Source of the DNA: an uncultured Rhodospirillaceae bacterium
GTDB taxonomy: Bacteria; Pseudomonadota; Alphaproteobacteria; Rhodospirillales; Casp-alpha2
Assembly (NCBI GenBank): GCA_913030825.1
Contig: CAJWCU010000009.1
Location: forward strand, 62,001-126,000
Direction: 5' to 3'
Length of the DNA stretch: 64,000 bases
Made by a program: the position numbers and the translations under genes. Of this stretch, positions 8,070-17,133 are shown piece by piece; position 1 is the stretch's first letter, and each line of letters begins with the position of its first letter. Under the pieces are notes generated by a model. That model ran no database searches. It was not told where the DNA came from and saw nothing but the letters and a program-made list of their open reading frames with translations.

Positions 8070-9034
8070 TGGTTTTTGCCCTCGAAGCCGATGCGTGGGT
8101 CCAGCCAGGCATAGGCGAGATCCGCCAGGATGTTGCCGATCAGCGTCACCAGGGTCGCCAACAAGAGGGCGACCAGGGCGAGGTTGAAATCGTTGCCCAT
8201 GACCGCGTCGTAGGTCAGCTTGCCCATGCCCGGGTAGGCGAAGATGGTTTCCGTGATCAGCGCACCTGAGAACAGAAACCCAAAATCCAGCGCGACGATC
8301 GTCGTCACCGGGATCAGGGCGTTACGGAGCGCATGGCCCAGCACGACGCGCCGCTCCGTCAAGCCCTTGGCCCGGGCGGTGCGGATGTAGTCCTGGCGCA
8401 GGGTTTCCAGCATGCTGGCCCGCATGTAGCGGGTATGGCCGCCGACGCTGGCCAGGGTTAGGCTGGCCGCCGGCAGGACGAGATAGATCAGTTTGTCCGC
8501 CCAGCCGCCGTCGGCACCCGGCGTGCCCAGGCCGCCCGCCGGAAGGATGCCCAGGATCACCGCGAACACGATGATTAGCAAAAGGCCGAGCCAGAACGAC
8601 GGCACGGAGATCCCCGCGAAGGCGAACAGGTTCACGGCGTAATCGCGGACGGAGTAGGGCTTGACCGCCGCCCATATGCCGAGCGGCAGGCCGATACAAA
8701 GCGCCAGGGTCAGGGAAATGCCCAATAGCGCCAAGGTATGACCCAAAGCCGGGATCAGCACCTCGAACACGGGCCGGGCGAACAGGCGAGAGAAGCCGAA
8801 ATCGCCTTGCAGCGCAGCCCAAAGCCAATTGCCGTAGCGTTCGACGACGGGCCGGTCGAGGCCGTAGATTTCCCGCAGTTTCTCGATATCCGCCGAGGTC
8901 AGGTCCGGATCGGCGGATATCATCAGATCCACCGGGTCGCCCGGCATCAGGCCGATCAGCGCGAAGATGACAAAGGACATGACCGCCAGGACGGCGGCGG
9001 ATTGGACCAGGCGTTCCCCCAAAAAGCGCAGCAT
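8066..9034 (-). CDS. Peptide/nickel-type ABC transporter permease (OppB/DppB family)
   Basis: A 322-residue inner-membrane permease with the OppB N-terminal signature ([30 protein letters not shown]), six predicted membrane segments, and the EAA-like cytoplasmic loop [31 protein letters not shown] for docking to the ABC ATPase. The family ending [13 protein letters not shown] is intact. It pairs with the OppC-like protein encoded immediately downstream (4-bp ATGA overlap) and receives substrate from the binding protein encoded 38 bp upstream. Confidence 0.93.
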   Translation of the reverse strand: MLRFLGERLVQSAAVLAVMSFVIFALIGLMPGDPVDLMISADPDLTSADIEKLREIYGLDRPVVERYGNWLWAALQGDFGFSRLFARPVFEVLIPALGHTLALLGISLTLALCIGLPLGIWAAVKPYSVRDYAVNLFAFAGISVPSFWLGLLLIIVFAVILGILPAGGLGTPGADGGWADKLIYLVLPAASLTLASVGGHTRYMRASMLETLRQDYIRTARAKGLTERRVVLGHALRNALIPVTTIVALDFGFLFSGALITETIFAYPGMGKLTYDAVMGNDFNLALVALLLATLVTLIGNILADLAYAWLDPRIGFEGKNQ

Positions 9035-9072
9035 GAGCGGAGCCTAGCCCGACCGGTCGAGGGGTGAAACGG

Positions 9073-10752
9073 CTATTTGGCTTGCCATTCCTCAACCCAG
9101 AGGCTTGTCGGATATTGGTGGCCCGTCGGTTTCACGCCGCCCAGCCATTTCGGCATGATATAGGCTTCGGCCCGGAAGTAGAGCGGAATGACCGGCAGCT
9201 CTTCGACATAGATCTCCTGCAACCGCTTCCACATCGCCTTGCGCTTGGGCTTGTCCAATTCGACCTCGATCTTCTCGATCAACGCGTCCATTTCGGCGTT
9301 GTCGAAACCGGGATAGTTCTGCCCGGCCCAGCCGTTGGCCTCCGTCGGAATATGGGCGGAATGCAGGGTGCCGCGCGGCACGCTTTCCGGCGCCGACAGC
9401 CAGGCGTACATGGCGAGACCCGTGAACTTGCGCTGGGTCACCGTTTGGCCGAAATAGACGCGGGCCGGCTCGTTCTTGATCCGCACGTCGACGCCGACGG
9501 CCTTCCACTGGCTTTGCAGGACCTGTTGCACCAGTTCGCGGACCTTCGATCCCGCCGTCGTCATGAATTCGAAGCGCAGCGCCTCGCCCGTGTTCTTGTG
9601 ATGACGAATGCCTTTCTCGAGCTTTGTAAATCCCGCTTTTACAATTAGTTCCAGAGCTTTCTTCGGATCGTAGGTGTAATGTTTGACGTCGTCCGCATAG
9701 ACCCAATCCAGTGGATTGACCGCCGATTGGGCGACCGGCTGGCGGCCGCCGAACAGCTGCTTGGAAATGGCATCGCGGTCGATAGCGTAGATCAACGCAT
9801 GGCGGAGATCGCGGTTCTTGAGCAGCGGATTGTCCATGTTGAGGTCGATGTGCTCGTAGATCAGTCCCGGTTTGTAAAGAACCTGAAACGATTTGCCGTG
9901 GCGCGTTTCGAAGCGCAGCGCCTGATCCACGGTGAAGCCCAGTTCGCCAGCGATCATGTCGATGTTGCCGGACAGCAGGTTCGCCTCCAGCGCCGCCGTG
10001 TTGGGGATGATCTTGACCACGATGCGCTTGAACGGCCCGGGTTCGCCCCACCATTTCGGATTCCGTTCAAGGACGACATAACTGCCGCGCTCCGTCTCGG
10101 AAATCACGTAGGGGCCGAAATAAAGGGCCTCGTTGGTCGTATCGGTATCGAAAGCGGTCTTGTTCTTGTAGGCCACCGGATCGGCGTCGAAGTTCACCTG
10201 ATCGACATGCGCGGGCACCAGATCGAAGGAATTGATGGCGTTGTAATCGAAGGTCAGCTTGTCGAAATGGATGGTGAAGGTCTTGTCGTCCTTGGCCTCG
10301 ACCTTGTAGGCGGACCGGTAGAATTCGATCGGCAGGATACCGGTCTGGCCCTGGCGGCCCATGCGCCAGGTGAACAGCACGTCCTTGGTGGTGATCGGCT
10401 TGCCGTCGCCCCAGACCGCGTCGGGCCGGATGGTGTAGGTGACGGCGATGCCTTTCTTGCCGTTCGGTGCCGTTTCCGGCACGGCCAGACCGTTTTCGAT
10501 GGTCGGCAGCTTGGTGCAGAGCATGCAGACCAACTGCCAGTCCTGGTCATGGACGGTGAACGGCCGCCGCGTGAAGCCCAGGATGTAGGACTTCGCCAGC
10601 ATGCTGTCGATGTTCGGATGGAAGGTCGACGGATATTGCGTGATGCCGATGGTCAACTGATCACGGTCTTTGGCCTGAGCGGGCCAGACGGCGCAGAGCA
10701 GAAGCAGGACGGCGGCGAGGATCGAGAACGAAACGGGTCCGGCCGGTCGCAT
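9073..10752 (-). CDS. Peptide/nickel-type ABC transporter substrate-binding protein (SBP_bac_5)
   Basis: A 559-residue periplasmic binding protein of the OppA/DppA cluster. The signal peptide covers about residues 1-27 (hydrophobic SILAAVLLLLCAVWPAQA), followed by the family pattern DQLTIGITQYPSTFHPN. Typical internal motifs include VTYTIRPDAVWGDGKPITTKDVLFTWR and DLRHALIYAIDRDAI. The ATG at 10752 is chosen because it starts the signal peptide; the open frame continues far upstream but overlaps pyrE. The spacer to pyrE is only 22 bp, so the two are probably cotranscribed. Substrate identity (peptide, opine, nickel chelate or other) cannot be told. Confidence 0.93.
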   Translation of the reverse strand: MRPAGPVSFSILAAVLLLLCAVWPAQAKDRDQLTIGITQYPSTFHPNIDSMLAKSYILGFTRRPFTVHDQDWQLVCMLCTKLPTIENGLAVPETAPNGKKGIAVTYTIRPDAVWGDGKPITTKDVLFTWRMGRQGQTGILPIEFYRSAYKVEAKDDKTFTIHFDKLTFDYNAINSFDLVPAHVDQVNFDADPVAYKNKTAFDTDTTNEALYFGPYVISETERGSYVVLERNPKWWGEPGPFKRIVVKIIPNTAALEANLLSGNIDMIAGELGFTVDQALRFETRHGKSFQVLYKPGLIYEHIDLNMDNPLLKNRDLRHALIYAIDRDAISKQLFGGRQPVAQSAVNPLDWVYADDVKHYTYDPKKALELIVKAGFTKLEKGIRHHKNTGEALRFEFMTTAGSKVRELVQQVLQSQWKAVGVDVRIKNEPARVYFGQTVTQRKFTGLAMYAWLSAPESVPRGTLHSAHIPTEANGWAGQNYPGFDNAEMDALIEKIEVELDKPKRKAMWKRLQEIYVEELPVIPLYFRAEAYIMPKWLGGVKPTGHQYPTSLWVEEWQAK

Positions 10753-10774
10753 GCGTGCTCCTTCAGTCCAATCG

Positions 10775-11440
10775 CTAGTCTTCGTATCCCCGGCCGCCGT
10801 GGGCGAGGGACCATTTTTCCGGATCGTCGAGGAACTCGCGCACCCCGGCGATGGCCGCTTCATCGAAGTATCCGCCTTCCTCGGCGACCTGCAAGACATC
10901 TTTCCAGGTCGCGAGATAGCGCAGGGTGACGCCTTCCTTTTCCAGGCTTTCCAGCGCCCCCTTGAAGACACCGTAGAAGAACACGACGAAAGCGTCGGAG
11001 ACTTCGGCCCCGGCGCCGCGCAGCGCATTGACGAAATTCAGCTTTGAGGCGCCGTCCGAGGCCAGGTCCTCGACCAGTAGGACCTTCGATCCTTCGACGA
11101 GGTTGCCTTCGATCTGGGCGTCGCGGCCGAAGCCCTTGGGCTTCTTGCGGACATAAAGCATGGGTTTGGATGCGGCCTCGGAAATCCAGGCGGCGTAGGG
11201 GATGCCCGCGGTTTCACCGCCGGCGACGGCATCGACGGCGTCCAGGCCGGCATCACGGCGAAGCATCTCGACACCTAATTCGATGATCCGGCGGCGGGCC
11301 TCGGTGAACGAGATCACCCAGCGGCAGTCGATATAGACCGGGCTGGCCCAGCCGGAGGTCAGCTTATAGGGCTCCTGGGGCCGGAAATTCACGGCCTTGA
11401 TGTCGAGCAGCAGTTTGGCGGTTTCCTGAGCGGGGGTCAT
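10775..11440 (-). CDS. pyrE: Orotate phosphoribosyltransferase
   Basis: A 221-residue protein that converts orotate and PRPP to orotidine 5'-monophosphate, the fifth step of pyrimidine synthesis. The PRPP-binding motif is KVLLVEDLASDGAS (119-132), and the N-terminal YKLTSGWASPVYIDCR (25-40) holds the usual K/S/G substrate residues. The catalytic loop has KKPKGFGRDAQIEG (99-112). It belongs to the longer type of OPRT, with a C-terminal extension of about 40 residues common in Alphaproteobacteria. It appears to be the first gene of a minus-strand operon with the peptide ABC transporter genes. Confidence 0.93.
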   Translation of the reverse strand: MTPAQETAKLLLDIKAVNFRPQEPYKLTSGWASPVYIDCRWVISFTEARRRIIELGVEMLRRDAGLDAVDAVAGGETAGIPYAAWISEAASKPMLYVRKKPKGFGRDAQIEGNLVEGSKVLLVEDLASDGASKLNFVNALRGAGAEVSDAFVVFFYGVFKGALESLEKEGVTLRYLATWKDVLQVAEEGGYFDEAAIAGVREFLDDPEKWSLAHGGRGYED

Positions 11441-11653
11441 GGGGGCCTCGTTGTCGTGCTGGGTGCCGAAGGGCGGGGCGGGGCAGCTGGCCGACAGGCG
11501 GCCGCATGCGGCGAGATGATGCCTCTCCGTTTAGCCCGTTCGCTCAGGCCCCGCAAGCCGCCGTGGGGCCAGATAACGGACTTTTCCGGGGGTAACTCGA
11601 TCCCGGCTGGGCGCGGTGCTTCGGTGACGCCGAGCTTGCTCTGATTGAAGTAG

Positions 11654-11670
11654 TGGTATACCATATACCA
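11654..11670. promoter_or_regulatory. GntR-type palindromic operator candidate
   Basis: TGGTATA-CCA-TATACCA is a perfect 7-bp inverted repeat that also contains the 10-bp palindrome TGGTATACCA, the kind of site bound by FCD-type GntR regulators. It lies about 215 bp upstream of pyrE and 240 bp upstream of the TPR gene. The nearest FCD-GntR gene is at 14202-14864. Which gene it controls is not clear. Confidence 0.4.
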
Positions 11671-11785
11671 GCTCTTCGGATGCAGCCGCTCGGAAGATGT
11701 CCTTCCAGGCGGCGGCATCGATCCGACCCCGGTCTCGCCGCTTGGCAGGGCTTGTCGTGATCACTATTCTCCCTCCCAATCCTTT

Positions 11786-11820
11786 GGCCCGGCCGAACCA
11801 CTGGCCGGGCCGTTTTCCTT
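11786..11820 (+). terminator. Hairpin with T-rich tail
   Basis: Perfect 9-bp stem GGCCCGGCC / GGCCGGGCC with an 8-base loop, followed by GTTTTCCTT. It has the look of a rho-independent terminator on the plus strand, but the T run is interrupted, and it lies upstream rather than downstream of a recognised plus-strand gene. Confidence 0.45.
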
Positions 11821-11907
11821 GTCGCCTGAACCGACCGCGAAGGCCGGACGGGCGCGCCATCGACCGGCCCGCCGTAATCGGCGGGCGCCCCGGGGGAGAT
11901 CGCCAGA

Positions 11908-13881
11908 GTGAACAGACAGGAACGCCGCCGGCAGAAGAAGCTCGCCGAAGCCGCCGACAAGCCGTCGCCGCAGACACGCGCGCGCCTGACCGCCGGGGTG
12001 CGGGCCTACCGCGAAGGCCGGTATTCCGAGGCCGAGGAAGCGTTCACCAAGGTTCTGGCCGACCGCCCGCGCGAGGTCGAGGCGCTGCATCTGCTGGGCC
12101 TCATCGAATATCAGACCGGGCGTTTGGAGCAGGCGGCGGATCACTTGGTCGCGGCTTCGATGGTCGACGGCGAGGATCCGGCGATCCACGCCAATCTGGC
12201 CGCCGTGCTGAACCTTTGCGGGCGCGGCGCCGAGGCCGAGGCCGCGTCCCGTCATGTTTTGGACCTGCGCCCCGACAATGCCGAGGCCTACAACAATCTG
12301 GCCGTCGCGATGGAACTGCAGGATCGCATCGACGAGGCCGAGGCCTGTGGCCGCCGTGCCGTCGAGTTGGACCCCAACCATCTGGAAGCCCATGTCAACC
12401 TGGGCAACCTGCTGTTCCGCACGGGCGATTTGGCGGGCGCGGCGGAGACCTATCGCCGCGCTGCCGAGATCGACCCGACCAATCCCATGGCACCCGGGAA
12501 CCTGGGCGTCGTCCTGCGGCGCATGGGCGACCTGACCGGCGCCGAGGCCTGCTGCCGCCAGGCGATCGCCCTGAAACCGGATTATCCAGAGGGCTACAAC
12601 GCGTTGGGCAACGTTCTTATGGCGGCGGGCGACATCGCGGGGGCGATCGATGCCTTCCGCGCGGCGTTGAACCACCGCGATGGATACCTGGAGGCGCGGG
12701 CCAATCTGGCGGGGGCCCTTTTCAAGTCCGGCGACCTGGCCGAGGCCGAGGCCGCCTACCGTGACACGGTGGAACGGTTCGACCGCTTCGCCGGCGCCTG
12801 GTCGGGCCTGGGCACGGTCCTGTCGGCCAAAGGCGACCTGGCCGGGGCGGAGGAGGCGTTTCTCAAGGCCGTTGAGGCCCATCAAGGGCTGGGCGACGCC
12901 TGGGTCAACCTGGCTGCCGCCGGGGCGCTGACGAAAGAGCACGAGGCACAATTGGATGCCTTGCTGGAAACCGCGCCCGAGAACGACCAGACGGCGCAGA
13001 TGATGTTCGCCCTGGGCGCCGCCCGCGACCGGCGTGGCGAGACGGCGGCGGCTTTCGAGGTCTTCCAACGCGCCAACACCTTGCGCCGCCGTTTGTTGGA
13101 AGGCGCCGGGCAGGGCTTCGACGCGGAACGGCTGGACGCCTGGGTCGATGGTGTCGTCGGGGCGATGGACCGGGACTTCCTGGCGGCGCGCAAGGATTGG
13201 GGCGTTGCGGACGATGCACCCGTGCTGGTCGTCGGCATGCCGCGTTCGGGTACGACCCTGGTCGAACAGATCATCTCAAGCCATCCCGGGGGAGCAGGGG
13301 CCGGGGAGTTGGATGCCTTGTCGCGCCTGTTGCCCGATTTGCCGAACGGCTTGGCCGGTTTGGACGCGGGACGGACGGGCGACCTGGCGGCGGACTACCT
13401 GAAACGTCTTCGGGCGGGGCGGGAAGACGCCCTGCGCATCGTCGACAAGACGCCGTTCAACATCTTCCTGCTTGGGTTGGCGCAGATTCTGATGCCGGGG
13501 ACCCGCGTCGTGCATTGCCTTCGCGACGACAAGGATACGGCGCTCAGCTGTTATTTCACCAACTTCGCGCAGGGCCTCGCCTGGTCCACGGATTTGGCCG
13601 ACATCGCCCGGATGCAGGCCGCGCAGGCCCGCGTCATGGATCATTGGCGGGACGTTCTGGACCTGCCCGTCCACACGGTCCGCTACGAAGACATCGTCGC
13701 CGATCAGGAAGGGCAGAGCCGGGCCTTGATCGACTTCATCGGCCTGGAGTGGGACGCGGCTTGCCTGGATTTCCACACCTCGGGGAACGCCGTGCTGACG
13801 GCATCGAACTGGCAAGTCCGCAAGCCGATGTATTCGTCCGCCGTGGGCCGCGCCAAGGCGTATGAGGACTACCTTGCCTAG
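11908..13881 (+). CDS. TPR-repeat protein fused to a sulfotransferase domain
   Basis: A 657-residue two-part protein. Residues about 28-375 are a tandem array of TPR repeats (for example NLAVAMELQDRIDEAEACGRRAVELDP) built for protein contact. Residues about 430-657 form a PAPS-dependent sulfotransferase domain: the 5'-phosphosulfate loop is GMPRSGTTLVEQIISSHP (near 440) and the 3'-phosphate region is VVHCLRDDKDTALSCYF (near 530). Such fusions may sulfate proteins, polysaccharides or secreted metabolites, with the TPR domain selecting the target; the acceptor is unknown. It starts at a GTG after GGGGGAG. Lys/Arg-rich residues at the N-terminus and the lack of a signal peptide suggest the cytoplasm. 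Confidence 0.88.
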   Translation: MNRQERRRQKKLAEAADKPSPQTRARLTAGVRAYREGRYSEAEEAFTKVLADRPREVEALHLLGLIEYQTGRLEQAADHLVAASMVDGEDPAIHANLAAVLNLCGRGAEAEAASRHVLDLRPDNAEAYNNLAVAMELQDRIDEAEACGRRAVELDPNHLEAHVNLGNLLFRTGDLAGAAETYRRAAEIDPTNPMAPGNLGVVLRRMGDLTGAEACCRQAIALKPDYPEGYNALGNVLMAAGDIAGAIDAFRAALNHRDGYLEARANLAGALFKSGDLAEAEAAYRDTVERFDRFAGAWSGLGTVLSAKGDLAGAEEAFLKAVEAHQGLGDAWVNLAAAGALTKEHEAQLDALLETAPENDQTAQMMFALGAARDRRGETAAAFEVFQRANTLRRRLLEGAGQGFDAERLDAWVDGVVGAMDRDFLAARKDWGVADDAPVLVVGMPRSGTTLVEQIISSHPGGAGAGELDALSRLLPDLPNGLAGLDAGRTGDLAADYLKRLRAGREDALRIVDKTPFNIFLLGLAQILMPGTRVVHCLRDDKDTALSCYFTNFAQGLAWSTDLADIARMQAAQARVMDHWRDVLDLPVHTVRYEDIVADQEGQSRALIDFIGLEWDAACLDFHTSGNAVLTASNWQVRKPMYSSAVGRAKAYEDYLA

Positions 13882-14201
13882 CCCGAGCCCGATGACCCTG
13901 GGGCGGAACTTGTTTCTAGTCCGCCGCTACAAAGGGTATCAGCGCGACCACGGGGCTTTTCTGGCGAAATACCACCGGACTTGATCGTCCAACGGAAGGC
14001 CCGCCGGTTCGGTGTGGCCTGCATGGCGGCCTGCGCACATTTCCTGAAACTCAATTCGAAAACGAGAACCGGCCTGTCCGGCGGTGCCCGTCGTCCATGA
14101 TCACGGGATTGCTTGACAGGCAAAGGGGGGTGTCGCATCTTCCAAAGAGAATTCTGAATTCACAAATATAAAAACAAAGATAAAACAATAAGGTAGAGAA
14201 A
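13882..14201. other. 320-bp spacer before the GntR-type regulator gene
   Basis: No gene was seen. The last 90 bases turn sharply AT-rich and hold a TTGACA box and the repeated GAATTC hexamers at about 14149-14161 (GAATTCTGAATTC). The rest is unremarkable GC-rich sequence with no clear hairpin. Confidence 0.4.
14113..14141 (+). promoter_or_regulatory. Candidate promoter of the GntR-type regulator
   Basis: A consensus -35 hexamer TTGACA (14113-14118) is followed after 17 bp by CATCTT (14136-14141), a weak -10. It would give a leader of about 55 bases before the TTG start of the regulator. The -35 match is exact; the -10 is poor. Confidence 0.35.
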
Positions 14202-14864
14202 TTGAAGCAGATCGCTGTCAAGCAAGATTTGACCATGGAGGCCCATGAGGCCATCCGCGCGGCGATCCTGTCGGGCGAATTGCCGCCGCTGACGCCGATC
14301 GGTCAGGAGGAAATGGCCGAACGTCTGGGGGTCAGCCGCCAACCCGTGAGCCGCGCCCTGGTCCTGTTGAAACGCGAAGGATTGATTGTCGAGCGCGGCC
14401 GAAAGGGCCAGATGGTCGCACCCTTGGACGCCGACCGCCTGCGCGACCTGTATCAGGTGCGCAGCGCTTTGGATCGCCTGGCCGCCCGCCTGGCGGCCCT
14501 TAACCCGGAAAACGTGGACACCCGCGGCGAGGTTTTACACGCAATCATTGCCGACGGCGAGGCGGCAACGGCAAAGGGCGACCTTGCCGCGCTGGTGGAA
14601 GCCGACGTTGCGTTTCATCGTGCCTTGTATGATTTGTCCGGTAATCCCGAGATCGCCTCGACTGCGGAAGGGGCCTGGCCCCACATGGTCCGCGCCATGC
14701 GGGTCGTGCTGGAGGACGCCAGCCGTCACGACACGATCTGGTCCGACCACCGGGCCATTACCGCCGCCGTGGTTGCCGGCGATGCCGACCGTGCGGGCGA
14801 TCTCGCCGCGCGGCACGTCGATGCCGCCGGTGCTGCGACCTACCGCCGATTGACCGAAACCTGA
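14202..14864 (+). CDS. GntR family transcriptional regulator, FadR/FCD subfamily
   Basis: A 220-residue regulator. The N-terminal winged helix (about 10-75) includes the recognition region MAERLGVSRQPVSRALVLLKREGLIVERGRKGQMVAP. The C-terminal all-helical FCD ligand-binding domain (about 80-215) has ADVAFHRALYDLSGNPEI and the metal-ligand histidine in DHRAITAAVVAGDADRAGDLAARHVD. FCD regulators usually respond to carboxylic or sugar acids. The likely start is TTG at 14202, preceded by AAGGTAGAG; an in-frame ATG at 14235 would cut into the first helix. It precedes and probably controls the dioxygenase/oxidoreductase genes that follow in the same direction. Confidence 0.9.
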   Translation: MKQIAVKQDLTMEAHEAIRAAILSGELPPLTPIGQEEMAERLGVSRQPVSRALVLLKREGLIVERGRKGQMVAPLDADRLRDLYQVRSALDRLAARLAALNPENVDTRGEVLHAIIADGEAATAKGDLAALVEADVAFHRALYDLSGNPEIASTAEGAWPHMVRAMRVVLEDASRHDTIWSDHRAITAAVVAGDADRAGDLAARHVDAAGAATYRRLTET

Positions 14865-14931
14865 AAAACAAGACGTGGGCAGCCGGGCAAGCGCCCGAAA
14901 ACGCCGCGCAGCCAACCTTGGAGGATCATTC

Positions 14932-15732
14932 ATGCAACTGACGAACGAAGAGCTCAAACGCTTCGACGAAGACGGCTACCTGTTCTTCCCCGGCAAGTTC
15001 ACGCCGGAGGAGGCGGCCATGCTGAAACAGGAGGCCGAGGCCGTCTATGCCCTGGACCGCGAAGAGGTCTGGCGGGAATCCAACGGCATCGCCCGCACGG
15101 CCTTCGCGGCCCATAAGTACAACGAAGGTTTCCGCCGCCTGGGCGCTCATCCGCGCATGATCGAGCCGGTCGAACAAGTTCTGGACGGCAAGGTCTACAT
15201 GCATCAGTACAAGGTCAACGCCAAGGCCGCCTTCGACGGCGACGTCTGGCAATGGCATCAGGATTACGGCACCTGGAAACGCGACGACGACATGCCGGAG
15301 CCGCGGGCCATGAACATTGCCGTATTTCTGGACGACGTCACGGCCGCCAACGGCCCGCTGCTGTTCATTCCGGGCAGCCACAAGCTCGGTGTGGTCGAAG
15401 CCGGCCATGACCTGGAAACCACGAGTTATCCCTTGTGGACCCTGGGCCGCGAGAAGGTCACGGAGTTGGCGGAGCGCGGCGGATGCGTCGCGCCGACGGG
15501 CCCGGCGGGCAGCATGCTGATGTTCTCGTCGCTGCTGGTCCATGCCAGCCCACCCAACATTTCGCCGTTCGGGCGGACCATCGTCTATCTGTCACTCTGC
15601 CACGTCGATAACCACATTCGCCAGTTCAAGCGCGCGGAGTGGATTGCCCATCGCGATTTCACGCCGATCGAGGCCCTGGCCGACGACTGCCTGGACGAAC
15701 TGGTGGCCAACGCCCGGCAAGCCGCGGAGTAA
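14932..15732 (+). CDS. Phytanoyl-CoA dioxygenase (PhyH) family, EctD-like
   Basis: A 266-residue Fe(II)/2-oxoglutarate dioxygenase. The iron triad is H109 and D111 (WQWHQDYGTW) with H204 (LLVHAS), and R215 is placed to bind 2-oxoglutarate. The block MPEPRAMNIAVFLDDVTAANG followed by GPLLFIPGSHK resembles ectoine hydroxylase and the wider phytanoyl-CoA hydroxylase group, but the protein is shorter than EctD and no ectoine genes are nearby, so another small-molecule substrate is likely. The ATG at 14932 follows GGAGG; it is 67 bp after the GntR gene and ends 4 bp before the next gene, which implies one operon. Confidence 0.88.
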   Translation: MQLTNEELKRFDEDGYLFFPGKFTPEEAAMLKQEAEAVYALDREEVWRESNGIARTAFAAHKYNEGFRRLGAHPRMIEPVEQVLDGKVYMHQYKVNAKAAFDGDVWQWHQDYGTWKRDDDMPEPRAMNIAVFLDDVTAANGPLLFIPGSHKLGVVEAGHDLETTSYPLWTLGREKVTELAERGGCVAPTGPAGSMLMFSSLLVHASPPNISPFGRTIVYLSLCHVDNHIRQFKRAEWIAHRDFTPIEALADDCLDELVANARQAAE

Positions 15733-15736
15733 CATC

Positions 15737-17059
15737 ATGTATATCTACCAAGAACTTGCCGCCCGGGCGGCGGCGGGCGATCCCGTTCGCGTCGGCTTGA
15801 TCGGGGCCGGGAAATTCGGTTCCATGTTCCTGTCGCAGGTGCCGACCACGTCGGGGTTGGAGGTCGCGGTGATCGCCGACCTGGACCCGGCGCGGGCCAA
15901 GGAATCCTGCCGCACCGTCGGTTGGTCGGACGATCTGATCGAAAAGACCCGGTTCGTCGATGATTCGATGGCCATGATGGCCGCCGGTGGGGTCGATGTG
16001 GTGGTCGAGGCCACGGGTAATCCGGTGGTCGGCTTGGTCCATGCCCGCGAAGCGATCCGCAATGGCCTGCACATTGTCATGGTCAACGTCGAGGCCGACG
16101 TGCTGGCCGGCGGCCTGCTGGCCGAGGAAGCCCGCAAGGCGGGTGTCGTCTATTCCATGGCCTACGGCGATCAGCCGGCCCTGACCTGTCAGTTGGTCGA
16201 ATGGGCGCGGGCCACGGGCTTCGACGTCGTCGCGGCGGGCAAGGGCACCAAATACCTGCCGTCTTATCATGCCTCTACGCCGGATACGGTCTGGGACCAT
16301 TACGGCCTGACCGCCGAGCAGGCCGCCGCCGCCGGGATGAACAGCCAGATGTTCAACAGCTTCCTCGACGGGACCAAATCGGCCCTGGAAATGGCGGCCA
16401 TCGCCAACGCCACGGGCCTGACGCCGCCGTCGGACGGGTTGATGTTCCCGGCCGCCGGGATGGACGATCTGGCCCATGTGCTGCGCCCGAAATCCGCGGG
16501 CGGTGTGCTGGAAGACAAAGGCCGGGTCGAGGTTGTTTCGTCTCTGGAACGGGACGGGCGGCCCGTGTTCAAGGACCTGCGCTGGGGCGTTTACGTGGTG
16601 ATCGAGGCGCCCAACGACTATGCCGCCGCCTGTTTCCGCCAGTACGGCATGAACACGGACGCCAGCGGCCGGTATTCGGCCATGTACAAGCCGTTTCACC
16701 TGATCGGCCTGGAACTCAACATCTCGATCCTATCGGCGGCGCTGTTGAACAAGCCGACGGGCTCGACCCTGGGTTTCCGGGGCGATGTTGTCGCCACGGC
16801 CAAGCGCGACCTCAAGGCCGGCGAGATGCTGGACGGCGAGGGCGGCCATACGGTCTGGGGCAAGCTCTATCCGGCGGAAAGCTCGTTGAAGATCGGCGGT
16901 CTGCCCATCGGTCTGGCCCACAAGGTCAAGCTGAAGGCCGACATTGCGGCAAATCAGCCGGTGCGCTGGCAGGATGTCGAGGTCGACGAGACCCTGGACG
17001 CCGTGAAAATCCGCCGCGAGATGGAAACCCGCTTCCGTCTGCCCGCCGCCGCCGAATAA
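15737..17059 (+). CDS. Homoserine-dehydrogenase-like NAD(P)-dependent oxidoreductase with C-terminal SAF domain
   Basis: A 440-residue protein. The N-terminal Rossmann fold has GLIGAGKFGSMF (20-31) and an aspartate after the second strand (ADLDPARAKE), and residues up to about 150 follow homoserine dehydrogenase-like oxidoreductases. The C-terminal part (about 350-420) matches a SAF domain (VVATAKRDLKAGEMLDGEGG). Proteins with this plan are often annotated as homoserine dehydrogenase or FlgA-like but occur in catabolic clusters, where they probably oxidise or rearrange a hydroxylated carboxylate. It starts 4 bp after the dioxygenase stop, so the two are very likely cotranscribed and may act in succession. 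Confidence 0.82.
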   Translation: MYIYQELAARAAAGDPVRVGLIGAGKFGSMFLSQVPTTSGLEVAVIADLDPARAKESCRTVGWSDDLIEKTRFVDDSMAMMAAGGVDVVVEATGNPVVGLVHAREAIRNGLHIVMVNVEADVLAGGLLAEEARKAGVVYSMAYGDQPALTCQLVEWARATGFDVVAAGKGTKYLPSYHASTPDTVWDHYGLTAEQAAAAGMNSQMFNSFLDGTKSALEMAAIANATGLTPPSDGLMFPAAGMDDLAHVLRPKSAGGVLEDKGRVEVVSSLERDGRPVFKDLRWGVYVVIEAPNDYAAACFRQYGMNTDASGRYSAMYKPFHLIGLELNISILSAALLNKPTGSTLGFRGDVVATAKRDLKAGEMLDGEGGHTVWGKLYPAESSLKIGGLPIGLAHKVKLKADIAANQPVRWQDVEVDETLDAVKIRREMETRFRLPAAAE

Positions 17060-17133
17060 GGCGGGAATAAATCGGTGACGGCCCCCAGTGCTCCGGCGTT
17101 GCCCGGGGCCGGGCGCCGTGCCATAAGCGGGCC

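Larger units (their letters stand above)
11441..11907. other. 467-bp noncoding stretch between pyrE and the TPR-sulfotransferase gene
   Basis: No convincing gene was seen. Short open frames here lack ribosome sites and family resemblance. The region contains a 17-bp palindromic operator-like site (11654-11670), a GGCCCC/GGGGCC inverted repeat near 11548-11571, and a strong GC hairpin with a T-rich run (11786-11820) on the plus strand. A plus-strand hairpin terminator with no plus-strand gene before it hints at a short untranslated transcript, but none could be recognised. Confidence 0.4.

Noticed and set aside
11437-11718. Possible small gene upstream of pyrE on the minus strand
   Set aside because: No ribosome site, no family resemblance, and a Pro/Arg-rich C-terminus typical of noncoding GC-rich frames.
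11764-13068. 434-codon minus-strand open frame
   Set aside because: Antisense to the TPR repeats; the translation shows no family features, and the TPR-sulfotransferase reading is clear.
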